Shown in pieces: positions 12,329 to 20,709 of a DNA stretch of 64,000 nt. The DNA comes from Rhodocyclales bacterium (lineage in GTDB: Bacteria > Pseudomonadota > Gammaproteobacteria > Burkholderiales > Rhodocyclaceae): NCBI GenBank assembly GCA_026399475.1, contig JAPLQY010000063.1, positions 20,516 through 84,515 on the forward strand, in the 5' to 3' direction. The notes beneath the pieces were generated by a model. It was not told the DNA's origin and searched no databases. It saw nothing but the letters and a program-made list of their open reading frames with translations. The position numbers and the translations under genes were made by a program. How positions within the stretch are numbered: position 1 is the stretch's first letter; every line of letters starts with the position of its first letter.

Positions 12329-13597
12329 CTACGGTGACCGCACGCCTGATAGTGGCGATTCATCAGTTTCGCGGTAACGCTCCGCAATGGCGACAAACTC
12401 GTCGAAACCGGTAAGGAATGCGTCGCATACGTCGGGATCGAAGTGCTTGCCGCGCTCGGCGGCGATGAGGTCGCGGGCCTCGGCGAACGGCATCGCCGGT
12501 TTGTACACCCGCGGCGCAATCAGGGCGTCGAAGACGTCGGCCAGGGCCATCAGTCGCGCGGCAAAGGGTATGGACTCGCCAACCAGTCCGTCGGGATAGC
12601 CGCTGCCGTCCCAGCGCTCGTGATGCCAGTGCGCAATTTCCTTGGCCAGGACAAGAAAGTCGACGGGTTTCTCGGCGTCGGTCTCGGCCTGCTCGATGGC
12701 ATCGGAACCGAGCTTGGCGTGGGTCTTCATGATTTTCCACTCTGCCGGTGTCAGCGGGCCGGGTTTCTGCAGGATGCTGTCGGGTATGCCGACCTTGCCT
12801 ATGTCATGCAGCGGCGCGGATTTGGTCAGCAGGTCGATGTTGTGCAGGCTGAGGACTGCAGAAAAGCGCGGATGCGAAGCCAGCCGCAAGGCCAGGATGT
12901 GAACATAGTTCTGCGTGCGGTAAATATGATTGCCGGTCTCGGGGTCGCGTGTCTCGGCCAGGTGCGCCAGCGCCCGGATGCTGACGAGCTGGGTCAGATC
13001 ATTCTCGGCCATGCGCCGGGCCACTTCGGCTTCGAGACTGGCGTTCTGATCCTTCATCCAGTCGCGGGCCTGCTTGGCCTGGAGATGAAGGCGTACCCTG
13101 GCCTGCACCACAGCAGGCTTGACCGGCTTGGTGATGTAGTCGGCAGCACCGAGTTGCAAGCCGCGCTCTTCGTCCGCCGCCTCGGCCAGCGCCGTGACGA
13201 AAACCACGGGGATGCCGCGCGTGGCGGGGTTCTCGCTCAGCCGCGCCAGCACCTCATAGCCGTCCATCCCGGGCATCATCACGTCCAGCAGCACCAGATC
13301 CGGTCGCGGTTCGCTCGCCACCGCGCGCAAGGCACTTTCTCCCGAGTTGGCGGCGCGCACCAAATACTCGGGCCGCAGCAAAGTGGTGAGGAGAAACAGG
13401 TTGGTCGGCTCGTCGTCGACGATCAGGATGGTCGCCGCGTTCATGGGACGCACCTCGTCCGCGGCATGAGGGCTGATCGCGGCAGCGCGTGAGCCCATGG
13501 ACGTGAGGTTTTGCAGCCGCACAAATCCCTCGCCATCTGGTCCATGGATGGACAGCGGTATTGTCGCCGAATCGGTCATCTGCATGACTGTGCTCAC
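12329..13597 (-). CDS. HD-GYP response regulator (RpfG-like cyclic-di-GMP phosphodiesterase), second copy
   Basis: 422 residues: receiver (about 55-175; LLDVMMPGMDGY, VTAL, KPV), linker helix, and a canonical HD-GYP domain (ETGNHIYRT, PLHDIGKVGIPD, HHERWDGSGYPDGL, ALADVFDAL). All expected metal ligands and the full GYP motif are present, so it should hydrolyse cyclic-di-GMP. The start is uncertain: a GTG at 13597 has AAGGA upstream; an ATG at 13444 with GAGG upstream would give 371 residues beginning just before the receiver. It is the first gene of the block and lies 101 bp downstream of repeat copy B. Confidence 0.92.
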   Translation of the reverse strand: MSTVMQMTDSATIPLSIHGPDGEGFVRLQNLTSMGSRAAAISPHAADEVRPMNAATILIVDDEPTNLFLLTTLLRPEYLVRAANSGESALRAVASEPRPDLVLLDVMMPGMDGYEVLARLSENPATRGIPVVFVTALAEAADEERGLQLGAADYITKPVKPAVVQARVRLHLQAKQARDWMKDQNASLEAEVARRMAENDLTQLVSIRALAHLAETRDPETGNHIYRTQNYVHILALRLASHPRFSAVLSLHNIDLLTKSAPLHDIGKVGIPDSILQKPGPLTPAEWKIMKTHAKLGSDAIEQAETDAEKPVDFLVLAKEIAHWHHERWDGSGYPDGLVGESIPFAARLMALADVFDALIAPRVYKPAMPFAEARDLIAAERGKHFDPDVCDAFLTGFDEFVAIAERYRETDESPLSGVRSP

Positions 13598-13697
13598 AAC
13601 GCCCGTCCTTGCAAAACGTCCCGCGAACTCTTGTATGCCATCGGAAACAAGCTAACGAAATGTTCGCGCAATACGCAGAGCGATAATAATCCCACCC

Positions 13698-13761
13698 GCG
13701 CAAGGTTTTGTTTATCCGTGAATTACGCGACAAACTGCGGTATCTACGTAGGGCGACGCAG
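13698..13761. repeat. 64-bp exact direct repeat, copy B
   Basis: The second copy of the repeat at 5188-5251. It lies between the fleN stop (13836) and the second HD-GYP gene. Downstream of both copies, in the minus direction, a second shared string CGCGAACATT occurs 26-29 nt away, so similarity extends weakly past the exact repeat. This suggests duplication of a promoter-proximal region or homology-driven insertion. The rest of the 238-bp gap holds no gene that can be supported. Confidence 0.9.
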
Positions 13762-13835
13762 AACCGGGCCTATCGTTGGCGAAGCAGGATGAATCCGGAA
13801 TGCGCCTTGACGTAAAGTCGAGGCTGACTGGCTGG

Positions 13836-14669
13836 CTACGCCGATTCCAGATGTTTCGGAGCCGCTGCTACAGCAGTTGTGCGTCGCGCAAAAGGCAGGA
13901 ATCCAAATCCGTCCCCCTCCTCCGGTGCCGGCGACAGGCGGCTTTGCAGGGCCCCGGCGAGATTGTCCGCCATCGGGACGCGTGCGCTGCCCAGATATTC
14001 CAGACGTACGCCCAAGTGCTCGCGGGCCGTTTGGCGCATGTTGTGAAATATCGCCAGCGCTTCCTGCTCGGTTCGCGCCCGGGTAATCGCGACATGAAAT
14101 CCGTCGCGCCCGCGCTCCTGCGCCAGGCGCTTGATCAAGGCGTAGGCCCGGGTAATTGCCGAGCTTTGTGCCGCGACCACCACGGCCATGTGCGGCGTGG
14201 CCAGTGCCAGCGGCGACAGATGCTGGCCATTGCGCGCGGCGCAGTCGATCAGGACAAAGGAACTGCCTTCCTGCAGCTGCCTGAGGGCAGCGTCGAGCCG
14301 CCGCGCAGCAGGGGCATCGACGTACTGTACATCGGCCGCGAACTTCGCCGCAGACATTACGCTGAGCCGGGCCGCCACGGGTTGCGCCAGTCGTGCAATC
14401 GGGTAGCCGTCGCGCACCAGGTCCAGCAAATCATGCTTCGCCTTCATGCCGAAAGCCGAGTGCACGTTATCGGCACCGGTATTCTCGTCGATGATCACCA
14501 CGGCTTGCCCGGCCTCGGCCAGCGCAGCAGCAGTGCGCACCAGCAGCGTGGTGCGCCCGCAGGCTTCGCGCCCCGAGACGAAGGCGACCACGCGCGCCGC
14601 CCGCGCGCCGAACAGGCGCCGCAGTCCGGCGGCCTGATCCGTCGCGGCGCCAGAGATCGAGTCAAGCAA
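13836..14669 (-). CDS. fleN: MinD-like flagellar number regulator FleN/FlhG with divergent P-loop
   Basis: 277 residues, the usual FleN length. In polar flagellates FleN limits flagellar number and acts with FlhF. The fold is MinD/ParA-like: P-loop region VSGREACGRTTLL (about 32-44), IIDENTGADNVHSAFG (Walker A'-like Asp), and FVLIDCAARNG (Walker B). The P-loop is unusual: the deviant Walker A KGGxGKT reads REACGRT, with both lysines replaced. The start is a TTG overlapping the flhF stop by 8 nt, with GGGGAGC upstream. No better start is seen. Confidence 0.85.
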   Translation of the reverse strand: MLDSISGAATDQAAGLRRLFGARAARVVAFVSGREACGRTTLLVRTAAALAEAGQAVVIIDENTGADNVHSAFGMKAKHDLLDLVRDGYPIARLAQPVAARLSVMSAAKFAADVQYVDAPAARRLDAALRQLQEGSSFVLIDCAARNGQHLSPLALATPHMAVVVAAQSSAITRAYALIKRLAQERGRDGFHVAITRARTEQEALAIFHNMRQTAREHLGVRLEYLGSARVPMADNLAGALQSRLSPAPEEGDGFGFLPFARRTTAVAAAPKHLESA

Positions 14670-16146
14670 GCGAAGCTCCCCGCGTCAAATCCTCAGTCTG
14701 CGCAAACGTCAGTGCGACTTCCTCATTGCGCAAGCTGTGCGCCGTCTCGCTGACTGCGACCTTGAAGGCGCGGTGCAACAGGTATTTGCGATTCGGCAGA
14801 TGGAGGTCTTCAGGCACGCGCTGGCCGTTGGCGACATAACTCAGGGTCAGGCCGTGGCGCACGATGCAATCGAGCGCCGGCGCCAGGGCCGTGGCCTCAT
14901 CCACCTTGGTCAGGATGCAACCGGCCAGGTCTTCGCCGCCATAGGCGCGCACCACGTCGTCGAGCGTATCGCCGCGACTGCCGGCATTCAGCAGGAGCAG
15001 GCGATTGACCTCGCCGGAACGTGTCAGCATGGCCGCCTGTTCCGCCACCATGCGGTCGCGCTGGCTCATGCCCACCGTATCGATCAGCACCATGTGCTTG
15101 TCACGAAGGTCTTCGAGCGTACGGCGCAAGTCTTCGCCATCGCGCACCACGAACACGGGAACGCCAAGGATGCGGCCATAAATGCGCAACTGTTCGTGAG
15201 CGCCGATGCGATAGCCGTCGGTAGTGAGCAGCGCCAGGCGCTCTGCGCCATAGCGCACAACGCAGCGGGCGGCCAGCTTGGCCGTGGTCGTGGTCTTGCC
15301 CACGCCGGTCGGCCCAACCAGGGCATAGACTCCGCCGCGATCGATGAAGTCGGCTTCGGACGACAAGGTGCGCAAGCGCCGATTGACGGCGGCGGTGAGC
15401 CACTTGCGACCATCGTCCTGGCCCAGATCAGCCGCCATTTCCTGTACCAGGCGGCGCGTCAGACTTCCCGAAAACCCGGCCGCAAGCATCTCGCCGAGAA
15501 GCAATGCACGCGTCGGGGCTTCCCGCGCCATTTCGCCCCAGGCGAAACCGGCCAGTTGGCGCTCGAGCAAATTCTTGATGATCCGCATCTCGTCCATCAA
15601 CTGCGCCGTCTGCGGTGAGACATCGGCGGGCGATGTCGATGAAAATTCGTTTGCCGTCACGCACAACGAGGCGGCCAATGGCTGTGGTGCAAGGGTGTCT
15701 GCTGGCTTGCGCGGCGTGGTGCCAGGCGAATTCCGGGGCGACGGCGGGCGCATACCCGGCGCTTCCTCCCTTTTCTCCTGCGGCACAGAAATCTTCCTTG
15801 CCGCGGCCGTATCGGCACTGCCATAAGGTGCCCACGGACGCACCACGGGCGGCTCGCGCGAGGGCGACTGGTTTGCGTCGCGCCTTGCCGACGACAGGGT
15901 GACCGTGTAGTCATCATCTGTTGGTGGCGCCTGACGGGGCGGCGCGGGCAGCGCAGAAGAGGGAGACTGGGTCGCCGGACGCAGTTGTCGCGAGATGGCA
16001 TCGAGGCTCTCCGGCGACATGGCGACGATTTCAACGCCATTCTCCACGGCCCGGTTCGAAATGACCACTGCATCCGGCCCGAGCTCTTCTTTCGCGCGCC
16101 GCAGGCAGTCGCGCGCGCTGGCGCCGACGAAGCGTTTTACCGTCAT
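14662..16146 (-). CDS. flhF: Flagellar biosynthesis GTPase FlhF
   Basis: 494 residues. An SRP-type GTPase that marks the flagellar assembly site at the pole. The B domain begins MTVKRFVGASARDCLRRAKEELG. A long Pro/Ser/Ala-rich linker (about 55-170) precedes the N and G domains. The G motifs are VGPTGVGKTTTTAKLA (G1), TTDGYRIGAHEQL, LIDTVGMSQRD (G3) and LTKVDEA (G4). It overlaps flhA at the start and fleN at the end, so flhA-flhF-fleN are translationally coupled. Confidence 0.95.
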   Translation of the reverse strand: MTVKRFVGASARDCLRRAKEELGPDAVVISNRAVENGVEIVAMSPESLDAISRQLRPATQSPSSALPAPPRQAPPTDDDYTVTLSSARRDANQSPSREPPVVRPWAPYGSADTAAARKISVPQEKREEAPGMRPPSPRNSPGTTPRKPADTLAPQPLAASLCVTANEFSSTSPADVSPQTAQLMDEMRIIKNLLERQLAGFAWGEMAREAPTRALLLGEMLAAGFSGSLTRRLVQEMAADLGQDDGRKWLTAAVNRRLRTLSSEADFIDRGGVYALVGPTGVGKTTTTAKLAARCVVRYGAERLALLTTDGYRIGAHEQLRIYGRILGVPVFVVRDGEDLRRTLEDLRDKHMVLIDTVGMSQRDRMVAEQAAMLTRSGEVNRLLLLNAGSRGDTLDDVVRAYGGEDLAGCILTKVDEATALAPALDCIVRHGLTLSYVANGQRVPEDLHLPNRKYLLHRAFKVAVSETAHSLRNEEVALTFAQTEDLTRGASLA

Positions 16147-18239
16147 TTGCTTGCTCCGATGATAGTCGTCACCTTGATGGTTTTCGAGTCAGGCACTTCG
16201 CCATTGGCGATAACCTTGAGTTGCGGCACCGCGCGGCGCAGGAAGCGGGACATGAGCCAGCGCAGGTTGCCGGGCACCAGCAACACCGGCGGCAGGCCCA
16301 GATCTTCCTGGTGCCGGGCGGCCGCGGCCGTCTCGCGCAGCAGCGTGTCGGCCAGGCCCGGCTCGATGCCGCCAGTATCATTGCCGCCCTGCAGCGCCTG
16401 ACCGAGCATGCGTTCCAGGGCAGGCTCCAGCGCCATGATCTGCATTTCATTACCGGCGGGATAGAGCTGCTGGACAATGGCGCGACCGAGCGCAATCCGC
16501 AACTGCGACGTGAGCTCAAGCGGATCTTGCGTACGCGGCGCATGATCTGCCAGGGTCTCGATAATGGTGCGCATGTCGCGGATATTCACGCCCTCTTCGA
16601 GCAGGTTCTGCAGTACGCGCTGCAAGACTCCGAGCGGCAACTGCTTCGGCACAAGGTCCTCGACCAGCTTGGGCGACTCGCTCGCGAGATGATCCAGCAG
16701 CGCCTGCGTTTCCTGCCGGCCCAGCAGTTCCGTCGCGTGGGAGAGAATCACGTGATTCAGGTGGGTGGCAATCACGGTGCTGGCATCGACCACCGTATAG
16801 CCAAAAACATGGGCCTGCTCGCGCAAAGTGGCATCGATCCATACCGCGGGAAGGCCGAATGCCGGGTCCTGCGTCGCCGTTCCTGCCAACTGCCCGGAAA
16901 CGCGCCCCGGATTGATCGCCAGATACTGGCCGGGAAATGCCTCGCCCTCTCCGATAGGTACGCCTTTTAGGGTCAGCCGATAGGCATTCGGACGCAGTTC
17001 CAGGTTATCCCTGATGTGCACCGGAGCCGGCAGGAAGCCGATCTCCTGGGCAAATTTCTTGCGCAAGCCACGAATCCGCTTCAGCAATTCGCCATCCTGC
17101 CCGCGGTCGACCAGCGGAATCAGGCGGTAACCTACCTCGAGGCCCAGTACATCAACGGGCACGACGTCGGACCAACCGGCTTCGAGGTTTTCCGCGGGTT
17201 GAGCGACCGCCTGTTGCGCGGCAGCGGCTGCCGCAGCCTCCTTCTCCATCGCAGGCAGACGACGCAGCCCCCGCCATGCAAGGAAACCCAGGATCGATGC
17301 CAGCATCAGGAAGACAAAGTTCGGCATGCCCGGAATCAGCCCGAGCGTACCGAGGATGACGGCAGTCAGGGCCAGCACCATGGGGTTGCCAAACAATTGC
17401 GTCACCAGCTGCTGGCCGATGTCCTGTTCGTTGGCTACCCGCGTCACGACCAGACCGGCCGCCGTGGAAATGATCAGCGCCGGAATCTGCGCCACCAGGC
17501 CGTCGCCGATCGTCAGCAGGGTGTAGGCCTTGGCCGCGTCCCCCGCGCTCATGTCGTGCTGGATGACCCCGACAATCAGGCCGCCGATGATGTTGATGAA
17601 CAGGATCAGAATGCCGGCGACGGCATCGCCGCGCACGAATTTCGAGGCACCGTCCATCGAACCGTAGAAATCGGCCTCCAGCGCCACGGTGGCGCGACGT
17701 TTGCGCGCTTCGTCCTCGCCGATCAGGCCGGCGTTCAGGTCGGCATCGATGGCCATTTGCTTGCCCGGCATCGCATCCAGCGTGAAGCGCGCCGAAACTT
17801 CGGCGATGCGCCCGGCACCCTTGGTAATGACGATGAAATTGATCAGGGTCAGGATGATGAACACCACGATGCCGACGGCGTAATTGCCGCCGACCAGAAA
17901 GTGGCCGAAGGCTTCGATCACCTTGCCGGCCGCATCCGGCCCGGTGTGCCCGCGCAACAGCACGACTCGCGTCGAAGCCACGTTCAGCGACAGTCGCAGC
18001 AGCGTCGTCACCAGCAGAACCGTGGGAAAAATCGCGAAGTCGAGCGGCTTCATGGTGTACATCGCCACCAGCAGCACCATGATCGAGATGGCGATGTTGA
18101 AGGTGAAGAACACGTCGAGCGCAAATGTCGGCAGCGGCAGCACCATCATCGACAAAATGACCACGATGAGCAGCGGCGCCAGCATCTGGCGAATGTTCAG
18201 GCGGCCGAGAAAGTTCTGCGCGGTCAGGCTGTCATTCAT
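16143..18239 (-). CDS. flhA: Flagellar type III export gate protein FlhA
   Basis: 698 residues, full length. The N-terminal half contains eight membrane helices and the FHIPEP-type cytoplasmic loop (GRIAEVSARFTLDAMPGKQM, then IDADLNAGLI). The C-terminal half (from about 345) is the cytosolic nonamer ring that docks export substrates and chaperones, with PALVIEP-type signatures replaced by LGLPPVLLVPGNLRW near the end. It overlaps flhB (4 nt) and flhF (4 nt), giving a tightly packed export operon. Confidence 0.97.
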   Translation of the reverse strand: MNDSLTAQNFLGRLNIRQMLAPLLIVVILSMMVLPLPTFALDVFFTFNIAISIMVLLVAMYTMKPLDFAIFPTVLLVTTLLRLSLNVASTRVVLLRGHTGPDAAGKVIEAFGHFLVGGNYAVGIVVFIILTLINFIVITKGAGRIAEVSARFTLDAMPGKQMAIDADLNAGLIGEDEARKRRATVALEADFYGSMDGASKFVRGDAVAGILILFINIIGGLIVGVIQHDMSAGDAAKAYTLLTIGDGLVAQIPALIISTAAGLVVTRVANEQDIGQQLVTQLFGNPMVLALTAVILGTLGLIPGMPNFVFLMLASILGFLAWRGLRRLPAMEKEAAAAAAAQQAVAQPAENLEAGWSDVVPVDVLGLEVGYRLIPLVDRGQDGELLKRIRGLRKKFAQEIGFLPAPVHIRDNLELRPNAYRLTLKGVPIGEGEAFPGQYLAINPGRVSGQLAGTATQDPAFGLPAVWIDATLREQAHVFGYTVVDASTVIATHLNHVILSHATELLGRQETQALLDHLASESPKLVEDLVPKQLPLGVLQRVLQNLLEEGVNIRDMRTIIETLADHAPRTQDPLELTSQLRIALGRAIVQQLYPAGNEMQIMALEPALERMLGQALQGGNDTGGIEPGLADTLLRETAAAARHQEDLGLPPVLLVPGNLRWLMSRFLRRAVPQLKVIANGEVPDSKTIKVTTIIGASK

Positions 18240-19381
18240 TCAGGCGCTCCCGGATCGAGCCCTTCGGGCACGGCAATCAGCGCCGGTACGGTCGGCAGCA
18301 ACATCGCGCCGGCATTCGCGGCAAATGCGTTCATCTGGTAAACCCAGGCCATGACCTCGGCCACAGCGGCATACAGGGCGGCGGGAATCTGGTCGCCGAC
18401 GTCGGCGTGTCGATACAGCGCACGCGCCAAGGGCGGGGCCTCGAGCAAAGGCACCTGGTTGTCGCCGGCAATATCACGAATGCGCTGGGCAATCAGATTC
18501 ATCCCCTTGGCCACGACCACCGGGGCCCCCATCGCGCTGCTGTCATACTTCAGCGCCACGGCAAAGTGCGTCGGGTTTGTCACCACCACGTCCGCCTTGG
18601 GCACTTCAGACATCATGCGGCTGCGTGCCATCTCGCGCTGCTGACTGCGGATCCGCGCCTTGAGGTGAGGGTCGCCCTCGCTTTCCCTGGCTTCCTTCTT
18701 CAACTCCTCGCGGGTCATTTTCAACCGGTCGTGGTATTGCCAGAGCTGAAACGGTACATCGATCGCCGCTATGATCGCCAGGCCGGTAATCAGGGCAACA
18801 AAGCTGAAAAAAAGCAGCTGGGAAAATGAAGCCAGCCCGGTCTCGATGGGCTGTGCCAGCAGGGCAAACAGGCGATCCTGTTCATGGCGGACGATCCAGT
18901 ACAACACGCCGCCAATCAACAGGGCCTTGAGAATGGCCTTGACCAGTTCAGCCAGGCTTTGCCAGGAAAACATGCGCCCGAGGCCCTTGAGCGGATCGAT
19001 GCGCGTGAGATCGAGCTGAAATGCCTTGGGCGAAAATATCCAGCCACCCATAACGAAGGGTGTCGCGATGATGGCTGCAATGATGGCCAGGAAAATCGGC
19101 CCGGCGAGGGTAAAGGCATCGATAGTCTGCGCAAGTGCGCCACCGCTCATGATCGCAGTATCGAACGCGGCGCTGCGACTGAAGCTCAAGCCATGCCGCA
19201 AAAGGCGGGCGGCACCATGCGCCATCCAGTCGCCAAGCACCCAGAACGCACCAGCGCCGGCAGCCATAACCATGAATGCCATCAGTTCGCGCGAATGCGG
19301 AACATTGCCATCTTCGCGCGCCTGTTCGAGGCGCCGCGCAGACGCGGTTTCAGTTCGTTCGAGGTCGCTGTCTTCAGCCAC
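18236..19381 (-). CDS. flhB: Flagellar export switch protein FlhB
   Basis: 381 residues. The N-terminus is typical (AEDSDLERTETASARRLEQAREDG), followed by four membrane helices (about 30-210). The cytosolic C-domain carries the self-cleavage motif NPTH in DVVVTNPTHFAVALKY. Cleavage between Asn and Pro switches export from rod/hook to filament substrates. The start is a GTG; the region upstream holds the palindromes at 19399-19415 and 19456-19469. It is the first gene of the flhB-flhA-flhF-fleN run. Confidence 0.96.
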   Translation of the reverse strand: MAEDSDLERTETASARRLEQAREDGNVPHSRELMAFMVMAAGAGAFWVLGDWMAHGAARLLRHGLSFSRSAAFDTAIMSGGALAQTIDAFTLAGPIFLAIIAAIIATPFVMGGWIFSPKAFQLDLTRIDPLKGLGRMFSWQSLAELVKAILKALLIGGVLYWIVRHEQDRLFALLAQPIETGLASFSQLLFFSFVALITGLAIIAAIDVPFQLWQYHDRLKMTREELKKEARESEGDPHLKARIRSQQREMARSRMMSEVPKADVVVTNPTHFAVALKYDSSAMGAPVVVAKGMNLIAQRIRDIAGDNQVPLLEAPPLARALYRHADVGDQIPAALYAAVAEVMAWVYQMNAFAANAGAMLLPTVPALIAVPEGLDPGAPE

Positions 19382-19398
19382 GGAAGTTCTCTCTCATA

Positions 19399-19415
19399 GC
19401 GGCAATTATTGCCGC
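19399..19415. promoter_or_regulatory. 17-bp palindrome GCGGCAA-N3-TTGCCGC, copy 2 (upstream of flhB)
   Basis: A perfect inverted repeat, GCGGCAA-TTA-TTGCCGC, whose near edge is 18 bp upstream of the flhB GTG. It has the same arms and spacer as the sites at 831-847 and 42280-42296. Its closeness to the start suggests it lies at or downstream of the promoter. Confidence 0.6.
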
Positions 19416-19455
19416 CGGCCCGATTCGAGAGCATGCGAACAAACGCTAAAACCTC

Positions 19456-19469
19456 GGCTTATTTAAGCC
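19456..19469. promoter_or_regulatory. 14-bp palindrome upstream of flhB
   Basis: GGCTTATTTAAGCC, a nearly perfect 14-bp palindrome about 75 bp upstream of flhB, in an AT-rich stretch unlike its surroundings. It could be an operator; no factor can be assigned. Confidence 0.35.
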
Positions 19470-19496
19470 ATGTTTGACAATCGCCCACAAACAGAC

Positions 19497-19552
19497 CAAA
19501 AACGGGGGAAAGCGGGCTGTAAACAGCAGGCTTCCCTGCAGATTTCCCCCGT
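19497..19552 (-). terminator. Rho-independent terminator after the fliD-ycgR gene run
   Basis: In the minus direction a 10-bp perfect stem, ACGGGGGAAA/TTTCCCCCGT (19552-19543 and 19511-19502), is followed by a run of T. Its first arm starts inside the PilZ-gene stop codon. It separates the fliD-fliS-fliT-fliK-flhX-ycgR run from flhB. Confidence 0.85.
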
Positions 19553-20355
19553 CAGGCCATCCCCGATTCGCGCGCCTTGCGCTCGCGTTCGGTCTTGATG
19601 ATGTAACGCTGAATCAGCCTTGCCATAGGCCCTGGCAGATCGACGAACTCACAAGCGGCTCGCTGGGCGCGGGCTCCGCTGCGGGTGACGGTTTCCGTCA
19701 GCCAGCGCAGGCGCAGGGTAGCGGTGAGCGACCCGACCTCGGGCAACTCGATCTCGCAGCCGGGAAGTTCCATGTCGGTTTCGAGTGCCAGATTCAGCGG
19801 CAGTCCCACCAGGCAAACACCGCCGCCGCTGATGTCGGCAACGTGGGCTTCGATCAGGCGGCTTGAGCCGTCCGCAGCGGCAAAGCGGAGTTTGCAATTG
19901 AGCGGCCGCGTAATGGGCGTGACCAGCCGATAGTTCTCGCGCCGTTGCAAGCGCAGGAGGCTGTCCGGCAGCGCCGCCCGGAACGACGAGCGCCCATCGA
20001 TTTCGACTTGATCGACGCCACGCAGGATGAACTGGATTTTCACTTTCTCGAGCAGGCAATCACAGAACAGTTTGTCCGCTTTCAGTGCCTTGCGGTTCAT
20101 CTCCGCGCTTGCGCCAAACTCAAAAACCAGACCGTCGTCACCGTAACTCATCAGACTGGTGAGCACCATGTCGCGTCCTTCATTGAAGATCATGGTGACT
20201 TGCGCTACATGTTCCGCCAGGCCGCGAAAAACGGTAAACATCTCGCTCTTCGTGCGCAACAGGTATTGACTGAATTCGTCGTTGGGCAGGAGTTCAGCGA
20301 CGACTTTCTGGGTCGGCGCAGTACCGGAACCGGATTCGGCGATGGGGCTTGTCAT
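19552..20355 (-). CDS. ycgR: YcgR-type flagellar brake, PilZ-domain cyclic-di-GMP receptor
   Basis: 267 residues from the ATG at 20355; a TTG seven codons earlier is an alternative, and neither has a strong ribosome site. The N-terminal YcgR domain (about 20-125) precedes a PilZ domain with both ligand motifs: RRENYR (RxxxR type) and DISGGG (D/NxSxxG type). YcgR bound to cyclic-di-GMP slows the flagellar motor. Its presence in a flagellar operon, 7 kb from two HD-GYP enzymes that should lower cyclic-di-GMP, makes a coherent circuit. Confidence 0.9.
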   Translation of the reverse strand: MTSPIAESGSGTAPTQKVVAELLPNDEFSQYLLRTKSEMFTVFRGLAEHVAQVTMIFNEGRDMVLTSLMSYGDDGLVFEFGASAEMNRKALKADKLFCDCLLEKVKIQFILRGVDQVEIDGRSSFRAALPDSLLRLQRRENYRLVTPITRPLNCKLRFAAADGSSRLIEAHVADISGGGVCLVGLPLNLALETDMELPGCEIELPEVGSLTATLRLRWLTETVTRSGARAQRAACEFVDLPGPMARLIQRYIIKTERERKARESGMA

Positions 20356-20391
20356 CTCTATGAGCGGGGCGAGCAAAGTGCGTGTTGAATT

Positions 20392-20709
20392 TTAGCCCGG
20401 ATTGGTTTCACCGGCGGAAGTAGAAAACACCGGCGCCTCCCCGCGTTCCAATCGATACAACCATGCCAGCAGTTCCGCCACCGCGATGTAGAGCTGCGGC
20501 GGGATGTGCTGGTCCAGATCCACCTGCGCGAGCAGAGCCACCAGGGCAGGCGACTCATGGACATAAATGCCGTGTTCTTTTGCCCGGGCGATGATCGCGT
20601 CGGCAATCAGGCCGCGACCTTTCGCCACCACTGTCGGTGCGCTCGCACCGGGAGCGTATTTCAGCGCCACGGCCAGCGTGCGCTGCGTATCCTCGTCAGC
20701 CTGTCTCAT
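20392..20709 (-). CDS. FlhB C-terminal-domain homologue (FlhX type)
   Basis: 105 residues matching only the cleaved cytosolic domain of FlhB (FlhB-CC): TLAVALKY, PTVVAKGRGLIADAIIARAKEHGIYVHESPALVALL, then IPPQLYIAVAELLAWLYRLE. It lacks membrane helices and the NPTH cleavage motif. Such proteins can replace the C-terminal half of FlhB in export switching in other bacteria. It overlaps the end of fliK, fitting the functional link between hook-length control and the switch. Confidence 0.85.
   Translation of the reverse strand: MRQADEDTQRTLAVALKYAPGASAPTVVAKGRGLIADAIIARAKEHGIYVHESPALVALLAQVDLDQHIPPQLYIAVAELLAWLYRLERGEAPVFSTSAGETNPG

Noticed and set aside
17016..18341. 441-codon plus-strand frame opposite flhA
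   Set aside because: Antisense shadow; translation is Gln/His/Arg-rich as expected from reversed GC-rich coding.
20353..20376. TTG at 20376 as the PilZ-gene start
   Set aside because: Neither start has a strong ribosome site; the ATG at 20355 was preferred as the commoner codon, with little certainty.
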